The notes beneath the pieces are model-generated. The model was given only the letters and a program-made list of their open reading frames with translations, was not told where the DNA came from and ran no database searches. The position numbers were made by a program, and so were the translations under genes. 64,000 nt of DNA from Amorphophallus konjac (taxonomy: Eukaryota > Streptophyta > Magnoliopsida > Alismatales > Araceae), in the NCBI GenBank assembly GCA_022559845.1, contig CM040121.1, positions 347,546,243-347,610,242 on the forward strand, in the 5' to 3' direction. Shown here piece by piece: positions 43,992 through 56,034 of the stretch. Within the stretch, counting starts at the first letter, position 1, and every line of letters starts with the position of its first letter.

Positions 43992-44693
43992 TGAAGAGGG
44001 GCGATCTCGCACTACTCCTGAGCGGGGAAGAGGATAACCACGTAGCCTTGAAGTATGAACTGCAAGAGGGGAAACTGGTCAGGGGTGGAAAACCCTCCGA
44101 TGCTTAAGTCAACAAGTGTAGTAGAGCACAAGTGCAAAGGGAGGAGTTAGGAGGAAGATGGGAGTGCGAGATCCCTCTCCACCGAAAGGTGAAGTGGTTC
44201 CTGCTCAGGATTTTTTTTGGCTTACCTCTGTACAATAGGGCTCTTCAAGCTTAAATAATGGCTCGTTGAGTGCATGATCCCTATAAGCTGAGGAGATTGG
44301 GGGGGTTATGTCCTCCTTGCGGGCTCTTTATAGCATATGGACTCTTAGTTTTCCCTATCCCCTTGAACTCCCAACTTTTAAGGAACGCGTAACGGCCGCA
44401 CAGATAAGCTTCCATCAGTTGGCCTGAGCATATGGTGCTCGCCCAGGAGGTGTCTCCCGAGCGATAAGTGCACGGTTTGGGCAAGGAATATGGGGCTCTG
44501 GAGGAGCTCTCCCGATCAACTCATGCTCGGACTTCCCAACCCAAAGGCCACCAAGGAAGCGCTTGTTCTGAGTGAGTTATTGGGCTTATATTGAGTGGGC
44601 CCAGGGGCTACCACTTCAAGGAGCTGGGCCTCATTGGGTCGGGTTGGACCTCGTTTGGCCTCTCCGTACGGGCGGCTAGATTTCTCCTCTCCA
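43992..44693 (-). repeat. Probable 3' LTR of the Tat-like element
   Basis: On the minus strand the block starts TGGAGAGGAG after a purine tract (complement CTTGTCCCCCTCCTACTCC at 44694-44712) and ends GCCCCTCTTCA, giving the terminal inverted pair TGGAGAGG/CCTCTTCA. A minus-strand TATAAAGAG lies at 44324-44332. No second copy is in the window, so the boundaries are inferred. Confidence 0.55.
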
Positions 44694-45136
44694 CTTGTCC
44701 CCCTCCTACTCCCGAGCCAAGATTAGGCTCGGTCGAGTAGCATTTTGGGCTGGACTTTTTGTGGCTCTAGTTGGGTGGAGATCTCTCTCTGGCAGGGGCC
44801 ATATGATGCGGCTTTCCCTGAAAATATGCCCGTCATGATGAATAAAAGAAGGCCCCTCCTTGGGAGATCGGATCGCCGCGCCGCCTCCGACTAGGGGTTA
44901 TAAGCATTACGTGTTGTTTGCATCCCTTTATCTCCGGGGGTTTAGGGTTTTTCCTTCCTTTGCATTTATATTGGGGGCTCAGGTGCCGTGTAAGTAGTTC
45001 GGAGGAGCGGAGAATTGCAGCGACCTTTGTGGAGCAAGAAGATTTTTCCACGGTGGTGATTCATTAGCTTCTTTCCCCTCCGGAGTCCTCTGGCCTAGAG
45101 CTTTCCCCTTCTTCTTCCAATTCCTCCATCTGTTCA
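44694..45136 (+). other. Region between Tat LTR and antisense ORF
   Basis: It may hold the promoter and leader of the plus-strand ORF (GCATTTATATTGGGGG near 44963). No coding is supported. Confidence 0.35.
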
Positions 45137-47483
45137 ATGGCGGAGCAAAGTCTTTAGGCCGAGGGGTGGCAGAAAGAACAGACCCCAAGGGTTTTCTTGG
45201 TACAGTCGGAGCCTCTCCGCAGCGAGTTGGGGGAGGTTGAGGTGAAACGACTGGAGAATGGGTATGGGCTGCCTTGGCGATTCCAATTTTCTGTGCCTCT
45301 ACCTCATGAGTCTAGCCTAGCCACTCGTTCTGGCCTCTTCTTATCCTTTCTCTTGGCCAGGAAGTGTGGCTTTCACCTACCCCTCCATTCCTTTGTCGTC
45401 GAGTTGCTTCGGTTCTACCGGCTGGCTCCCGTCCAGCTGGTCACCAATTCTTATAGCTTCATCTTCTCATTCATTTTCCTTTGCGGCCAGTGTGGGGTGA
45501 GGACCTCGCTGGACCTCTTCTATTATTTTTTTGAGCTGAAGGATAATATTCATGCGGGGAAGGGCTTCTTCTTCATCCAGGCGAAGCGGAACAGGAGTTG
45601 CATGTCCCTTTCCGAGAAGGACTCATCTCACAAGGGGTGGAAGACCCAATATTTCTGGGTGGGCGCATCGGCGGTCGGTGTGGTCTGGAATTTCCCAACG
45701 GTGCCCAACTTTTACCCAAACATTCCTTCGAAGCAAACAGAGGTCTCCCCGGAGGTGGAGAGAGATGCTGCCATCCTTTTGCAGAGTCGCCAGCCGACTG
45801 TTGAGATGGTGACCTCATCCAACATCGAGGAGTACCTTTCTCAAGCACTACTGCCGACAGGTAAGGATATCAGGGACTTGTTCTCTTTCTTGTCGAGTAA
45901 GTGCCTTTCTTCTTTTAATTTGCTCTTCCTCATTCAGACTAGAGGCAAGCAGTTATAGATGAGGCACCACCAGTCGAGTTGGGGATCGTCGACGAGGATG
46001 ATACGCCGGCTCCGAGCGATCTCCAAGCTTCGGAGGGCTCCTCCCATGCCTAAGATAAGGGAAAGCGGGTCACCCTGGATGATGCTTCCGAATGTCGGGG
46101 GGTCAAGCGCAAGGATCTCGTGGCGAAGTTGATGAGGTCTTCGATGCAGGCTCAGTCTGTCGAGAGAAAACGGGTGAGGAGGGTGGACGTCGCCTGCCCG
46201 GCCGAAGAGGTTTCCCTGTCGGCTCTCCCCTCTACCGAGCAAGAGGGGTTCGACAATGAAGGGGTCACGGCCGATGTCGGGATGCCGAGCGAAGCAGAGG
46301 GGGCGCCAGACGGAGGAGCCCAATCTGAGCCGGTCGAGGCTAGAGGGTCACAGGCTGAAGCGACTTGATCACAGCCGACCGAGGCCGGGGAGGTATGCGG
46401 CGGGGCCCCTCATCCCGAGCCAACTGGTGGGGCCCCCGAGGCGGGATTGCTCGAGGGAGGTGCCTCGATCCTAGCCGCTCTGGAGAGGACTTCCCTTCCC
46501 TCGACCAGTGCCTTCAGCGTCCAAGCCTCTCTGTATCGGAGATGCCACTCTATAGCTTTAGGAGTCGTGCGAGAGAAACTCCAGAGGGGTACCCCTCCAC
46601 ACTTTTTGAGTAACTTATGGAAGGTGGCTTGGTCTTGGCCCAGCTTAGAGCTGAGATAGTGGGTGCGTATGCTCGGGTGGAGTCGGAGCGGGAGACTCTT
46701 TCATGGGCCCGTGGTGCGCTTGATCGAAAGGTCGAGCGTTTGACCCTTGATCTCGAGGAGCTTCGTCGGGAGGTGGCCCCGCTCCGGGCACTGGTGCAAT
46801 TGAGCAAGGCGGAGGCTCGGTCGTTGACGAAGCAGCTGTCCTAGGCCCATCGTATGGTCGATCGGAAGAATGAGCTCCTAGATGCGGAACGCAAGATTCA
46901 GGTTGAGCGTGACGATCAATGGAAGGTCGAGCGAGAGGGGCTCGAAGGCTGAGTCTGGGGGGCCGAGGATGCGTGGATCAAGGTCGAGAGAAGGTTGTCT
47001 GAGTCAGAATAGACGATAGCCGAGCTCGAGAGGAAGGCGGAGCTGGCGGGGCTAGAAGCTCTCGAGCAATATAGATGCTTAGAGGCTTACCACGCTGCTC
47101 TTCTTCAAGCTGCCTTCCCTTACTATGAGTCGAGCTTCTGTCGGGGCCTTCGGAAGGGCTTCTCCCAGGGCTTCGATTGGGCCATCATAGAGGCTGAGGC
47201 CCAAGCGTCCGGGCTCATTTTCCCTTCCGGGCAACGCTATGACTCAGATTGGGGTTTGACCGATTCTTCCCATTATACGTCGAGCGAAGAGGAGGGTCGG
47301 TCGGCCTCGACCTCGCCCGAGCAATCGCTGGCTCCAGCAGCCTCGGGAGGGCACGCGATCGAGACAGTTCCCACACTAGTGGGGTCAGTGCCTGGGTCAG
47401 TCGTCGTCAAGAATACTGGGGGCAGATCGTCTGATGCTGAGGGGGCCTTGTCTACCGAGCTTGGAGATGGGCCCGAGGCCTGA
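45137..47483 (+). pseudogene. Tat-lineage antisense ORF ('putative gypsy type transposon' family-like), spliced and decayed
   Basis: It runs opposite to pol. The ATG at 45137 starts MAEQSL, then a TAG. The body has GLFLSFLLARKCGFHLPLHS, then VVELLRFYRLAPVQLVTNSY and FFIQAKRN, KGWKTQYFWVG. This pattern fits the plant domain named putative gypsy type transposon, recalled rather than searched. A 77 bp intron is inferred at 45861-45937 and restores the frame to a Glu/Ala-rich second exon (AVIDEAPPVELGIVDEDD). A coiled coil lies at about 46640-47060 (ESERETLSWARGALDRKVER) before FCRGLRKGFSQGFDWAI and an acidic Ser-rich tail. A frameshift near 46500-46540 and about six stops show decay. Its role is unknown; extra ORFs of this kind are known from Tat elements. 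Confidence 0.65.
45861..45937 (+). other. Inferred intron in the antisense ORF
   Basis: Donor CAG|GTAAGG and acceptor TTCAG|A enclose 77 bp with a pyrimidine-rich 3' part (CTTTCTTCTTTTAATTTGCT). Splicing carries the upstream frame exactly into the long downstream frame. The second codon of exon 2 is TAG, probably a decayed codon. Confidence 0.6.
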
Positions 47484-48530
47484 TGTATAAGCTCTTTCTT
47501 TCTTTTTTTTTTCCTTTCATGTAGCTATGTAAGACTTTTTGGGAAAATATAACGGTGATAATATTAAGTATTGATTTGACTATTCCTTACCGCTTTTGGC
47601 GTGATATGACTACCGTATCTGTAGTGGTTTGGGGAAGGCGCCGATTTTCTCTATGGATATCGCGCGTGCCGATCTGTCAAATAAATGATATGGCACTGGC
47701 ACCTTTCCGCTTTTCCATGTCGTCGTAAATGACTTGCCGCTTCGCACGTCCCGTTGGGGGGATGTTGGGAAATGAGGTAACCGATTTAGGGGAGGCTCCT
47801 TCAGCGTGTTTTTAAGGGGAGAGTCATTTAAGGTGATCAGCTCCCCCTTCGGCTTAGAAAAGGTCCGAGGGGCGTCTCCTCCTTCTTCCATCGCTTAAGG
47901 CCATCCCAGACGGTTTCTCCTTCTTCCTTTTATGCGAAGCGTTGTGCTGTCAATCTTAGCGGAGCATGGAGAGGGCTTCAGAAGATGATGATGCAGATGG
48001 CAGTAGGAGGGGAGCTCCTGTTATTCCAGTTTGGAAGAGGGTTTGACAGCCGGGGGTCAGTTTGGGAGAGGGTTCGACATGCGGGAGCATGTCGCCTTCC
48101 TGTCCCTGTCCTGCCGACGCCATCCTAATCAGGAGGGGGAGCTCTTTAAGGTCCCTCCTTTCTGTTTAGCCTCCCCCTCCCTCCTCTTTCACTCTTTGGA
48201 GGGTGCTTGCACTATCTGCCTTCCAAAGAGTTGGCATAGGGGAGGCCTTCACTTGTATTCCTTCCTCTTCTTTTTCTTTTTTTTGTTGTCCTTCCAATCC
48301 CTCTGGCACCTTTCCTCCGAGCTTCTCAAACCAACGGGGTCGGCTATCCTTTATCCGAGCCAGTTTCTGCACTAGGCAGAGTCAGTGGCTGGAGCGATCT
48401 ACTCACGTCATAGTACCAGTGGGTGTAATTTTTTATTTTTTGGCATGTAATGCATCGGTTGTATTTGTATGAGAATCATTAATGGAAGGAAAAGTTTTGC
48501 CATTTGTTGCTTACATGCTGTTGAAAAATC
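47484..48530. other. Tail-to-tail spacer between antisense ORF and Tat pol
   Basis: GC-moderate, T/C-rich in places (48120-48310). Predicted ORFs overlap on both strands with no recognisable motifs. No gene is called. Confidence 0.5.
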
Positions 48531-50988
48531 TCAAAAATAGAACTTTCGCAACATTATCGCGTTCCACATCCGAGGGATAGGTGTTCGTTCCATGGTAGAC
48601 AATCGATATGCTCCTTTCATGAGCGTCTCGACCACTCGGTAGGGACCTTCCCAGTTAGGGGCTAACTTCCCCGCCGCTTCCAGTGGTCGAGAGGCTTCGA
48701 CCTTTCTCAGGATGAAGTCCCCTGGCTGGAAGTGTCTGTTTCGGACTCTGGAGTTGTAGTATCGAGTGACACATCGTTGATATTCCATTGCTCAGATACT
48801 TGCAATCTCTAGGATCTCGTCCACTAGGTCGAGGTTTTCCAACAGCTTCTGCTCGTTCACCTCGGGTTTGAAGTGGATGACTCGGAGAGAGGGATTGCCG
48901 AGGTCCAATGGAATCACGGCTTCCGTGCCATACACCAGCTTGAAGGGTGATTCGCCGGTAGGCGTTCTCGAAGTAGTTCGGTGCGACCATAGTACGCTTG
49001 GTAATTCCTCGAGCCAGCTTCCCTTGGCCTTGTCGAGCCTGGTTTTAATGCCTTTTAAAATAGTTTTGTTGGCATTTTCGACCAGTCCGTTAGCCTGAGG
49101 GTGGGCTACCGAAGTGAAGTGATTGCGAATAGTTAGGTCAGCGCATCTATCTCTGAAGTAATGAGAATCAAACTGCCGACCATTATCGCTCACGATCACT
49201 CGGGGGACACCGTAATGACAAATGATCGACTTCCAAACGAAACTCCATACGACTAATTCGGTGATCCTGGTGGTGGTCTCGGGCTCGATCCACTTGGTGA
49301 AATAGTCGATGGCGACGATGATGAACTTCTTCTGAGCCTGAGCCGTAGGAAATGGCCCCAAGATGTCGATCCCCCACCGAGAGAAGGGGTATGGCTCGGC
49401 AAGGGTGACGAGCTCCACTGCAGGTTGGTGGATCCAATGGTCGAAGCGCTGACATCAGTCGTACTTCTGTACGTAGGCCGTGCAGTCCTGCTGGAGAGTG
49501 GGCCACCAGTAACCTTGCCGTAGCAAGATCCTAGCGAGCAATCTTCCTCCTTACTGTGTGCCGTAGATGCCTTTGTGCACTTCCTGAACCGCTCGATCGG
49601 CTTCGTCGGTGCTGATGCACTTGAGGAGGGGACCGGAGAAAGATCTGCGGTACAAGTCATCATCCAGCATAACGAAACGCCGAGCTTGGTACTTGAGTTT
49701 TTGAACCTCCTGAGGGTCGGGGGGCTCTTGAGAATCCCAAAGCCAGGATATGTAGGGGGTCCGCCAGTCGCTTAGGGGTGCCGGGTCAACGGTCATAAGC
49801 TCAGATTCGATGCTCGGTCGCTCGAGCTCTTCGAGGAAGACTGATCGTGTACCTTCAGGGTCGAGGGAGGAGGCCAGGCGAGAGAGGGCGTCCGCTCGGG
49901 AGTTTTCCTCCCGAGCTATCCGGACTACCTCAAAGCTCTCGAAGAGTTGGGCCATCCTCTTGACCACCTGGAGGTACTTGATCATTTGTCCTTCCTGAGC
50001 TTCGTAATCACCGTTGACCTGGCTAGCGACCAATTGGGAGTCGGTGTGGATCCTGACTCGCTCGGCCCCTAGTCGTCGAGCCATCCTGGCCCTGAGATAA
50101 GGGCTTCGTACTCGGAGGCATTGTTGGACGCCTGAAAATTGAACTTCAAGGCGTACCACAGCTCCGCTCCCTCGGGGAACTTGAGAAGGACACCGGCGCC
50201 GCATCCAGCTGAGTTGGAGGACCCATCGATGAACAGGTCCCAAGTGGGGCCGAGCGTAGGTGGAAGTGCTTCTTCAATCGGGACCGTGCTTTCCATGATG
50301 AAGTCCGCGAGGGCGTGTCCTTTGATGGTCGAGCGGGGGCGATACGAGATATCATAGGCCCCGAGCATGATGGCCCATTTGACGAGGCGTCCTGAGGCTT
50401 CAGGGTGAAAGAGAATCTTCTTTAGGGGTTCGCCGGTCAATACGACGATGCAGTGCCCTTGAAAGTAGGGTCGGAGGCACTTGGCTGAGGTAACCAACGC
50501 TAGCACGAGTTTCTCGATTGCGGGGTACCTTCTTTCAGCCTCATTAAGCACCTTGCTAGTATAGTAAACTGGTCTCTCGACCCCCGCGTCGTTCCTGACC
50601 CGGACCGAGCTTACTGTAGAAGGGGTCGCTGAGAGGTAGAGGTGTAGAGCTTCACCCTGGACCGGCTTGGACAGCACCGGGGGTGAGGCCAAAAATTCCT
50701 TGACTTCGGTGAATGCTTTCTGACATTCCTCATCCTAGGCGAATGTGGCAGATGCCATTTTGGGTCCCCTCAATAATTTGAAGAAGGGTAGGCATCGTTC
50801 GGTCGCCCGAGACAGGAAGCGATTGAGCGCAGCAATGCACCCCGTAAGGTGTTGGACGTCCTTGATGCAGGTGGGTGGCCGCATGTTCAGGATGGCCTGA
50901 ACCTTGTCGGGGTTGGCTTCGATCCCACGCTGGGTTACCAGGAAGACTAGGAACTTCTCGGATCTGACTCTGACTAAGAAGATCAATT
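48531..50988 (-). pseudogene. Tat-like pol: RT end, RNase H, archaeal-type RNase H, integrase
   Basis: From 50988 down: RT end (FLVTQRGIEANPDKVQAIL, LTGCIAALNRFLSR, LPFFKLLRG), RNase H (YYTSKVLNEAERRYPAIEKL, then ALADFI), then the second RNase H (LFIDGSSNSAGCGAGVLL, NNASEYEALISG, RIHTDSQLVASQVNGDYEA, NSRADALSRLAS). Integrase follows with WGIDILGPFPTA (Asp), IVSDNGRQFDS (Asp) and AHPQANGLVENANKTI (Glu), and ends with PGDFILRKVEASRPL and APNWEGPYRVVE. Stops and small frame shifts lie near 50740, 50090, 49550, 49420 and 48790. The second RNase H marks the Tat clade. The N-terminal two thirds of RT are gone. Confidence 0.88.
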
Positions 50989-51051
50989 GCTAGAACTGCT
51001 GCTAACCAACAAGGACCCAAGCAAGCTTAGGTACCTAAAAATTTCAAATGA
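50989..51051 (+). pseudogene. TR-GAG3 gag C-terminal end
   Basis: The reading RTAANQQGPKQA, TAG (51028-51030), VPKNFK, TGA matches the gag ends of TR-GAG1 and TR-GAG2 (GPKVAWVPA, GPKMAWVPK) with Trp replaced by TAG. Confidence 0.75.
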
Positions 51052-54000
51052 GAATTTTTAATGTAGGGTGCCTTGGAGCTGAATAATGGATGGTCAAAAG
51101 AATAAATGCGCAAGGCACAGGTATGTAAATAATTTTTATTTGTTCAACCTTTGCATGATAGGATTACATCGTAGTCATTGCATTATAAAGTGGTCTTGTT
51201 ATCAATAAATCATGCAAGCTGAAATTGTCTCCCTCAACTGTTGAACCATCTCCCATGGTGTCAGATAAACATCTAAGCTAGATTACCTACTTTCACCGGG
51301 TTGACCTCTGGTATATCAAATGGTGTACAAAAGAAAGGCAAGTAATAGAACTGTCACTATGCTTGAGCAGGATCTCAGATCCACACCTCCGCCTTGTACC
51401 AAAGATCAATTAATTCAGCTTTGTAATACATGAAAAATTTGTCTTGCTGATAAAATCAAATTGATGATTGAGTTGCTGTTTGATCCTTTCGATCATTTAA
51501 CATCGATGTGAACTTCTTGCTTAGCATTGATGATCATTATTTCTGATAATGCCTTCCATGGCTACATATATCTCAAATCATCACTCTCATGAACAAATAA
51601 CATGTTGATTGTTTATCTCAACTTCCATGAGCACTGGACAGAGGGGGAGTTTAAGAGTTTGCACCTAAGGGTAGAAATGCATTGCATATGGATGAATCTG
51701 TATGTGTTGTGGTCTTTGAGCATCAACTTGAAATTTCATGCCATATCATGCATTTCATGATCAAGGGACCCAACTCTGCATGACCTCTTGGTATATAAAA
51801 TGGTAAGCTGGGAGAAGGATAAATCTCTTCTATCTGGAAACCCACATCATGCGTGAAGTGGTCTTAAGACTTCAGTTCTCTGCCAGGTACCAAGGGTCAA
51901 CCCATCCTTAGAACAGTCTAGATGTTCATATGAATAATTCATCAAATTCCATGCATTGATTGCATTGCATGTGATGCACTCAGAATTCAGACACTCAATG
52001 CACAAAATTAGGGGGAGTTCTTGCATTTCATGGTTTACCAACTTGCATGTCTGTTCAGGATGCATTTCAGAAAATCCATGATTGCATCATATTGTGGTCT
52101 CATACATTTAATGTTAAAAAGGACCCAATAATGGCATCATTTTTTATGCATCATGTGTTCACTTAAGTCATAGGTTGCATACTCCATGCACATACTCAGG
52201 GAGAGTCAACATCAGAAATTAAGTCTGCACTCTTGCATTCATTTCTATTGACACCTGCATAGAATGTATCTTCTCAGGGGGAGCTTATTTTTCTTGCAAA
52301 TCTGTCAAAACTCTATTCTACAGTCAAATAGGTCGACCTCACAACCCTGACAGGTCGACCTCTCAATTCAGCCTGGCTGAAAATTACCTTCTATCTGAGC
52401 TCAGGGTGTTGACACCACCAATGGCAGTATCGACACTTTCTTGCACCTGAAAACTTTATCTCTTCCACTTCAGTCTGAGCTAAATGCATAACCTCAGGGG
52501 GAGTGTTCATCATCTATTCTCGCTTTCCACTCATACAACACTCTCTTTTTATACCAAGCCATTGCACCATATTGCTAAAATCCTTTTGTGGTTCAACTTG
52601 AGATTCAAATTCCTTGAACTTCTTGGAGGATTCTCTATCTGTTATTAAGGTTGTCTATCAGAGTAAATCTTCGAGAAGAATCTTCTTTTATAGAGATTTG
52701 TGACTGCCTCGAACATGAATGATTTTGGTTTAACGTTAATGATTTCTTGTGTCTTGAAGTCTAACGGTCTTGAAAATGTTTGTGTTCGGGGTTAATAGAC
52801 TTAAACCAGTTTCTCATGTTGTTGATTAGTTATGCCTTCTGAAATCTGAAAGTTTATTTTAAGTACAAGGGCATTTATGATTGAGAAACTTCTGTCTAAG
52901 TATTATTTTTAAGCAATCTGATTTTGTGGAATTCCTAATGGCAAAAATCGTTAGAGCAATGACATTGGCTCACTGAGAAATGTCTCCTCAAAAATGAATT
53001 GAGATGAGACATGTCATGAAGTGCCCTTGTTAACTCTAATGTATTATAAGTTATGTCATGAGGCAGAGCAATGGCAAAGTTGCTAAAAACATGTCCCCTC
53101 ATCAAGAATATGTGGTACGATATGTCATGAGGTGACAATGCTATCTCTGTTCTATTTGAAGCATGACAGTCAGTCATACCAATTACCAAGGGATACTTGC
53201 ATCTAAAAAATGTGTCCTGATATGAGGCATGCACTAGACTTAAATGCTCATAAAAACTTCTCCTGTACTCAATGAATATTATGGTTGAGATTGCAAAAGC
53301 TAAATGCACATCTATTGAAATTCTAAAATTCCATTTAGTCTTCATACTTGTTTAATGTCAATACTTTTTAGAGTATCTCTCAAAGGAGCCAATGGAATTG
53401 AATGAGTAAGATAAGAGGAGGTTAATATGACTTTGATACGATTTTTTGGTTCATCTCTATCAAAGTTGAATGCAAATGTTTTCATGTGATTCGACTGAGT
53501 AGGCCATAATTCATTAACATTAAACCAATCTAAGTGTAAGGATAGTTCATTCGGATTCTATAACTGAAAATTCTAAAAATTCCATAACTCTGATTTATGA
53601 ACTTGGTCTCAGGTTAAAGAACCTTCATCTTCTATAAAGACAAGCTGTCTTTCTATATCCCTTGATCCTTGCCCTCTCTAAGACAAATGGTATCAATGCT
53701 CTTTGATGACTTGTAACATTAGATATCATTACATTCCTATCAATTAATGTCAGAGCATGCCATTCCTTCTTGAAATATCATATCTTGACACTCCTAGGTG
53801 TTTGCCTTGCATGAGACATATTTGCATCAATCATTGCTAGCGTTGTTGCATGTGTATAACTTTGTAATCATCCCATTGGACATAACAATTGGAATCATCA
53901 TCCATGGGCATCTGGCATAAGTTCTAGCATCATTGGCATTATGGTTACAATTCAACTGGTTTTAGTTTTTCATGCAATTGGGTGGATTGCATTCTTCAAC

Positions 54001-54882
54001 TTCGTACTCACAAATCTTGCATTCTGCATTCCCATGCATTGCATAGAAAACCCAAAAAGTCTGAAAAATAGAAAACCGCTAAAAATCTAGAAAAAATCTG
54101 AAATAAAAAATGTGCACTTTGGCTACTATATTGCATCACACTGCTGCAACCATGCCTTTCAAATTACAACTATCTTTGCCAAGCCAACGAACAATACCAT
54201 TGATTCTAACAATGGGCCATGTTCGATAAATCCATATCATTCATTGGTATCAGTCCTAAAACTAACTTTCCATGATTGGTTGTTCACAATGGTTATCTTG
54301 TCAACTTTAATAAGCGTACAACCATTGGCATGTATTTTCACATCATTTTCTAGAATTCGGGAATAATGACTGCACTGCTTGTGATCATACCTGCCGACAA
54401 TTTGCCTACGAGAGATATATCTCTCCATCAATTGGCATCCAAAAGGAGGAGAGAATTATGCACTTTCAGAAAGGTATCTCAGGCTACTGCACTTTAAGTT
54501 GCTCCCTCTAGGTATCTAATCTCTTTTACACTATATATCCTGTGTTAATAATTTCCATCAATTGGTGTGCTGTAATTTCCTTCACTCCTACCCTCCTAAT
54601 TATGCCATATATTCTCTCTAGTATGATATTTTGATGATGTCAAAGGGGGAGAGATTTGTATGTGTCATTAACTAAGGAATGCATAAGGGAGAGAGTTTTG
54701 AATACTTGCATAAGAATATGTAGGGAGAAAATTATCTGGAGAGAAAATCATTGAAGGTCATTGTGCTTTTATTCACGATTACATCCTTTTAATCCTTGAC
54801 TTTCAATATACTAATAATGACTCAAAGCTAGACATCATAATGACTCATAGTTCATAGTTGCCATCATCAAAAAGGGGGAGAA
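51052..54882 (+). other. TR-GAG3 3' non-coding region
   Basis: No supported ORF. GGGGGAG tracts occur at about 51642, 52009, 52276, 52497 and 54645, and the final AAAAAGGGGGAGAA ends at 54882. GTCGACCT palindromes occur near 52331 and 52351 and a GTGTTGACACCACC-like segment near 52408. Related blocks with ATGTCATGAGGTGAC, TGTCYCCTCA and GAGCAATGGCA lie at 52940-53230 and resemble the duplicated 3' blocks of TR-GAG1. Confidence 0.55.
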
Positions 54883-55346
54883 TATTGGGCATGTGTATAA
54901 CATGTGTAACTCTATTATTTTGATGATGTCTGAGTATGTATGTTGGGCTTGTGTATAACATTCCTTTGTTTCGATGATGTCTGACTATGATTCATTAATA
55001 TAGTTTGACCTGCATTTGATAGCGACAGACACTCATGCATTTCAGGTCAAGCCCACACCCGCAACAAAGTGTGTCTGCAAAGATAGAAAGAAATCAAGTA
55101 AAGCACAAAGATTGAGGCATTAGGTTGCACAAGAATCAAGGCAAAATCATGGTTTCATAAAAATCTATGCAGTTAAGGCCAATGCAACTGCTGGAGATGA
55201 TACACACATGGGAGTATCACAAGAGAAGTGTGACTCCTACAACAGATGTGTCGACACTGCAGCCATTACTCAGTAGACCAAGGAGGACCAAGGTCGATGC
55301 TAGTAGGCCAAGGAAAGCGACTAAGGTTTGTGCTTGTATTTCTTGC
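54883..55346 (+). repeat. TR-GAG3 3' LTR start, with duplicated first ~59 bp
   Basis: The text right after the polypurine tract is TATTGGGCATGTGTATAACA (a decayed TGTTGGGC). At 54942 it repeats as TGTTGGGCTTGTGTATAACA, both followed by a GATGATGTCTGASTATG segment. The LTR is cut at 55346. Confidence 0.65.
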
Positions 55347-55787
55347 TGTTGGGTTCTGTGCGCCCCCTCCTTGTCTTTGACAATGGTTTTGATGACTCCA
55401 ATATATTGTGTGTTTTATATAGAATGGCATCTTGATGATAAACATGCTCACATGTTGATATCTTTGATTTGCAGGTTTGGCATGCTTCGTGGAAGTAGTC
55501 TTTCTATTTAGGTTTGCAAGGGTCAACCCCATGGGTCGACCCCTGGCTCTTTGAGCCTTGGTTCTCACTTTGCTATTCAGTTGGTTGCTTAATGATGATT
55601 CATGGGTCTATGAAATCTCATAATGTTTGAAATGTGTGAATTAAACTTGGACTTCATTTGAACTTCTTAATTGAACTTGGAACTCTCAAATGGATTGTTT
55701 TCATCTATTTGATATGTGAGGATTTGGCGTTTAATAAAATGCTTTCATGGAAATGTTTCATGGATCTTGTTGGGTTAGCTCCATTTC

Positions 55788-56034
55788 TGCACAGACCATG
55801 CTATTGTTTGCACCGACCCTATCTATCAGTGTTACAATCCATTGCATGGACCTTGTGTCCATTGCACCGACCTTGTGGTTCGTTGCACTGACTTAGTTGT
55901 GCATTGCACTGACCTTGGTCTGCATTGCACAGACTTTTGTTCACCTTTGCGTCGACCCAATCAATGGGTTTCACATTCATTGCACCGACTTGGTTATTCC
56001 TTGCACTGACATTGCTCAACTGTGCACCGACTCT
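55788..56034 (+). repeat. U3 array of TGCACCGACTT motifs with 21 bp period (TR-GAG4)
   Basis: Copies start at 55788, 55809, 55843, 55863, 55884, 55905, 55926, 55948, 55981, 56002 and 56023. Spacings are 21, 34, 20, 21, 21, 21, 22, 33, 21 and 21 bp. The motif is the reverse complement of the copia LTR motif. Confidence 0.9.

Larger units (their letters stand above)
43992..50988 (-). mobile_element. Ty3 Tat-like element, truncated in RT at 50988
   Basis: Minus-strand order: RT end, RNase H, a second (archaeal-type) RNase H, integrase, then an extra ORF on the opposite strand, then a 0.7 kb 3' LTR. The dual RNase H and the antisense ORF are hallmarks of the Tat lineage. RT N-terminus, protease, gag and the 5' LTR are missing, replaced at about 50988 by TR-GAG3. 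It inserted into, or joined, the copia end at 43991. Confidence 0.85.
50989..55346 (+). mobile_element. TR-GAG3: 3' part of a gag-only element
   Basis: It holds the last codons of a gag, 3.8 kb of non-coding sequence, a polypurine tract and the first 464 bp of the 3' LTR, where TR-GAG4 begins. There is no pol between gag end and LTR. The left side is fused to truncated Tat RT. Confidence 0.75.

Noticed and set aside
51052..54882. A host gene in the 3.8 kb without retrotransposon coding
   Set aside because: Only short ORFs without motifs; the position between a gag end and a polypurine tract plus GGGGGAG repeats explains it as an element 3' region.
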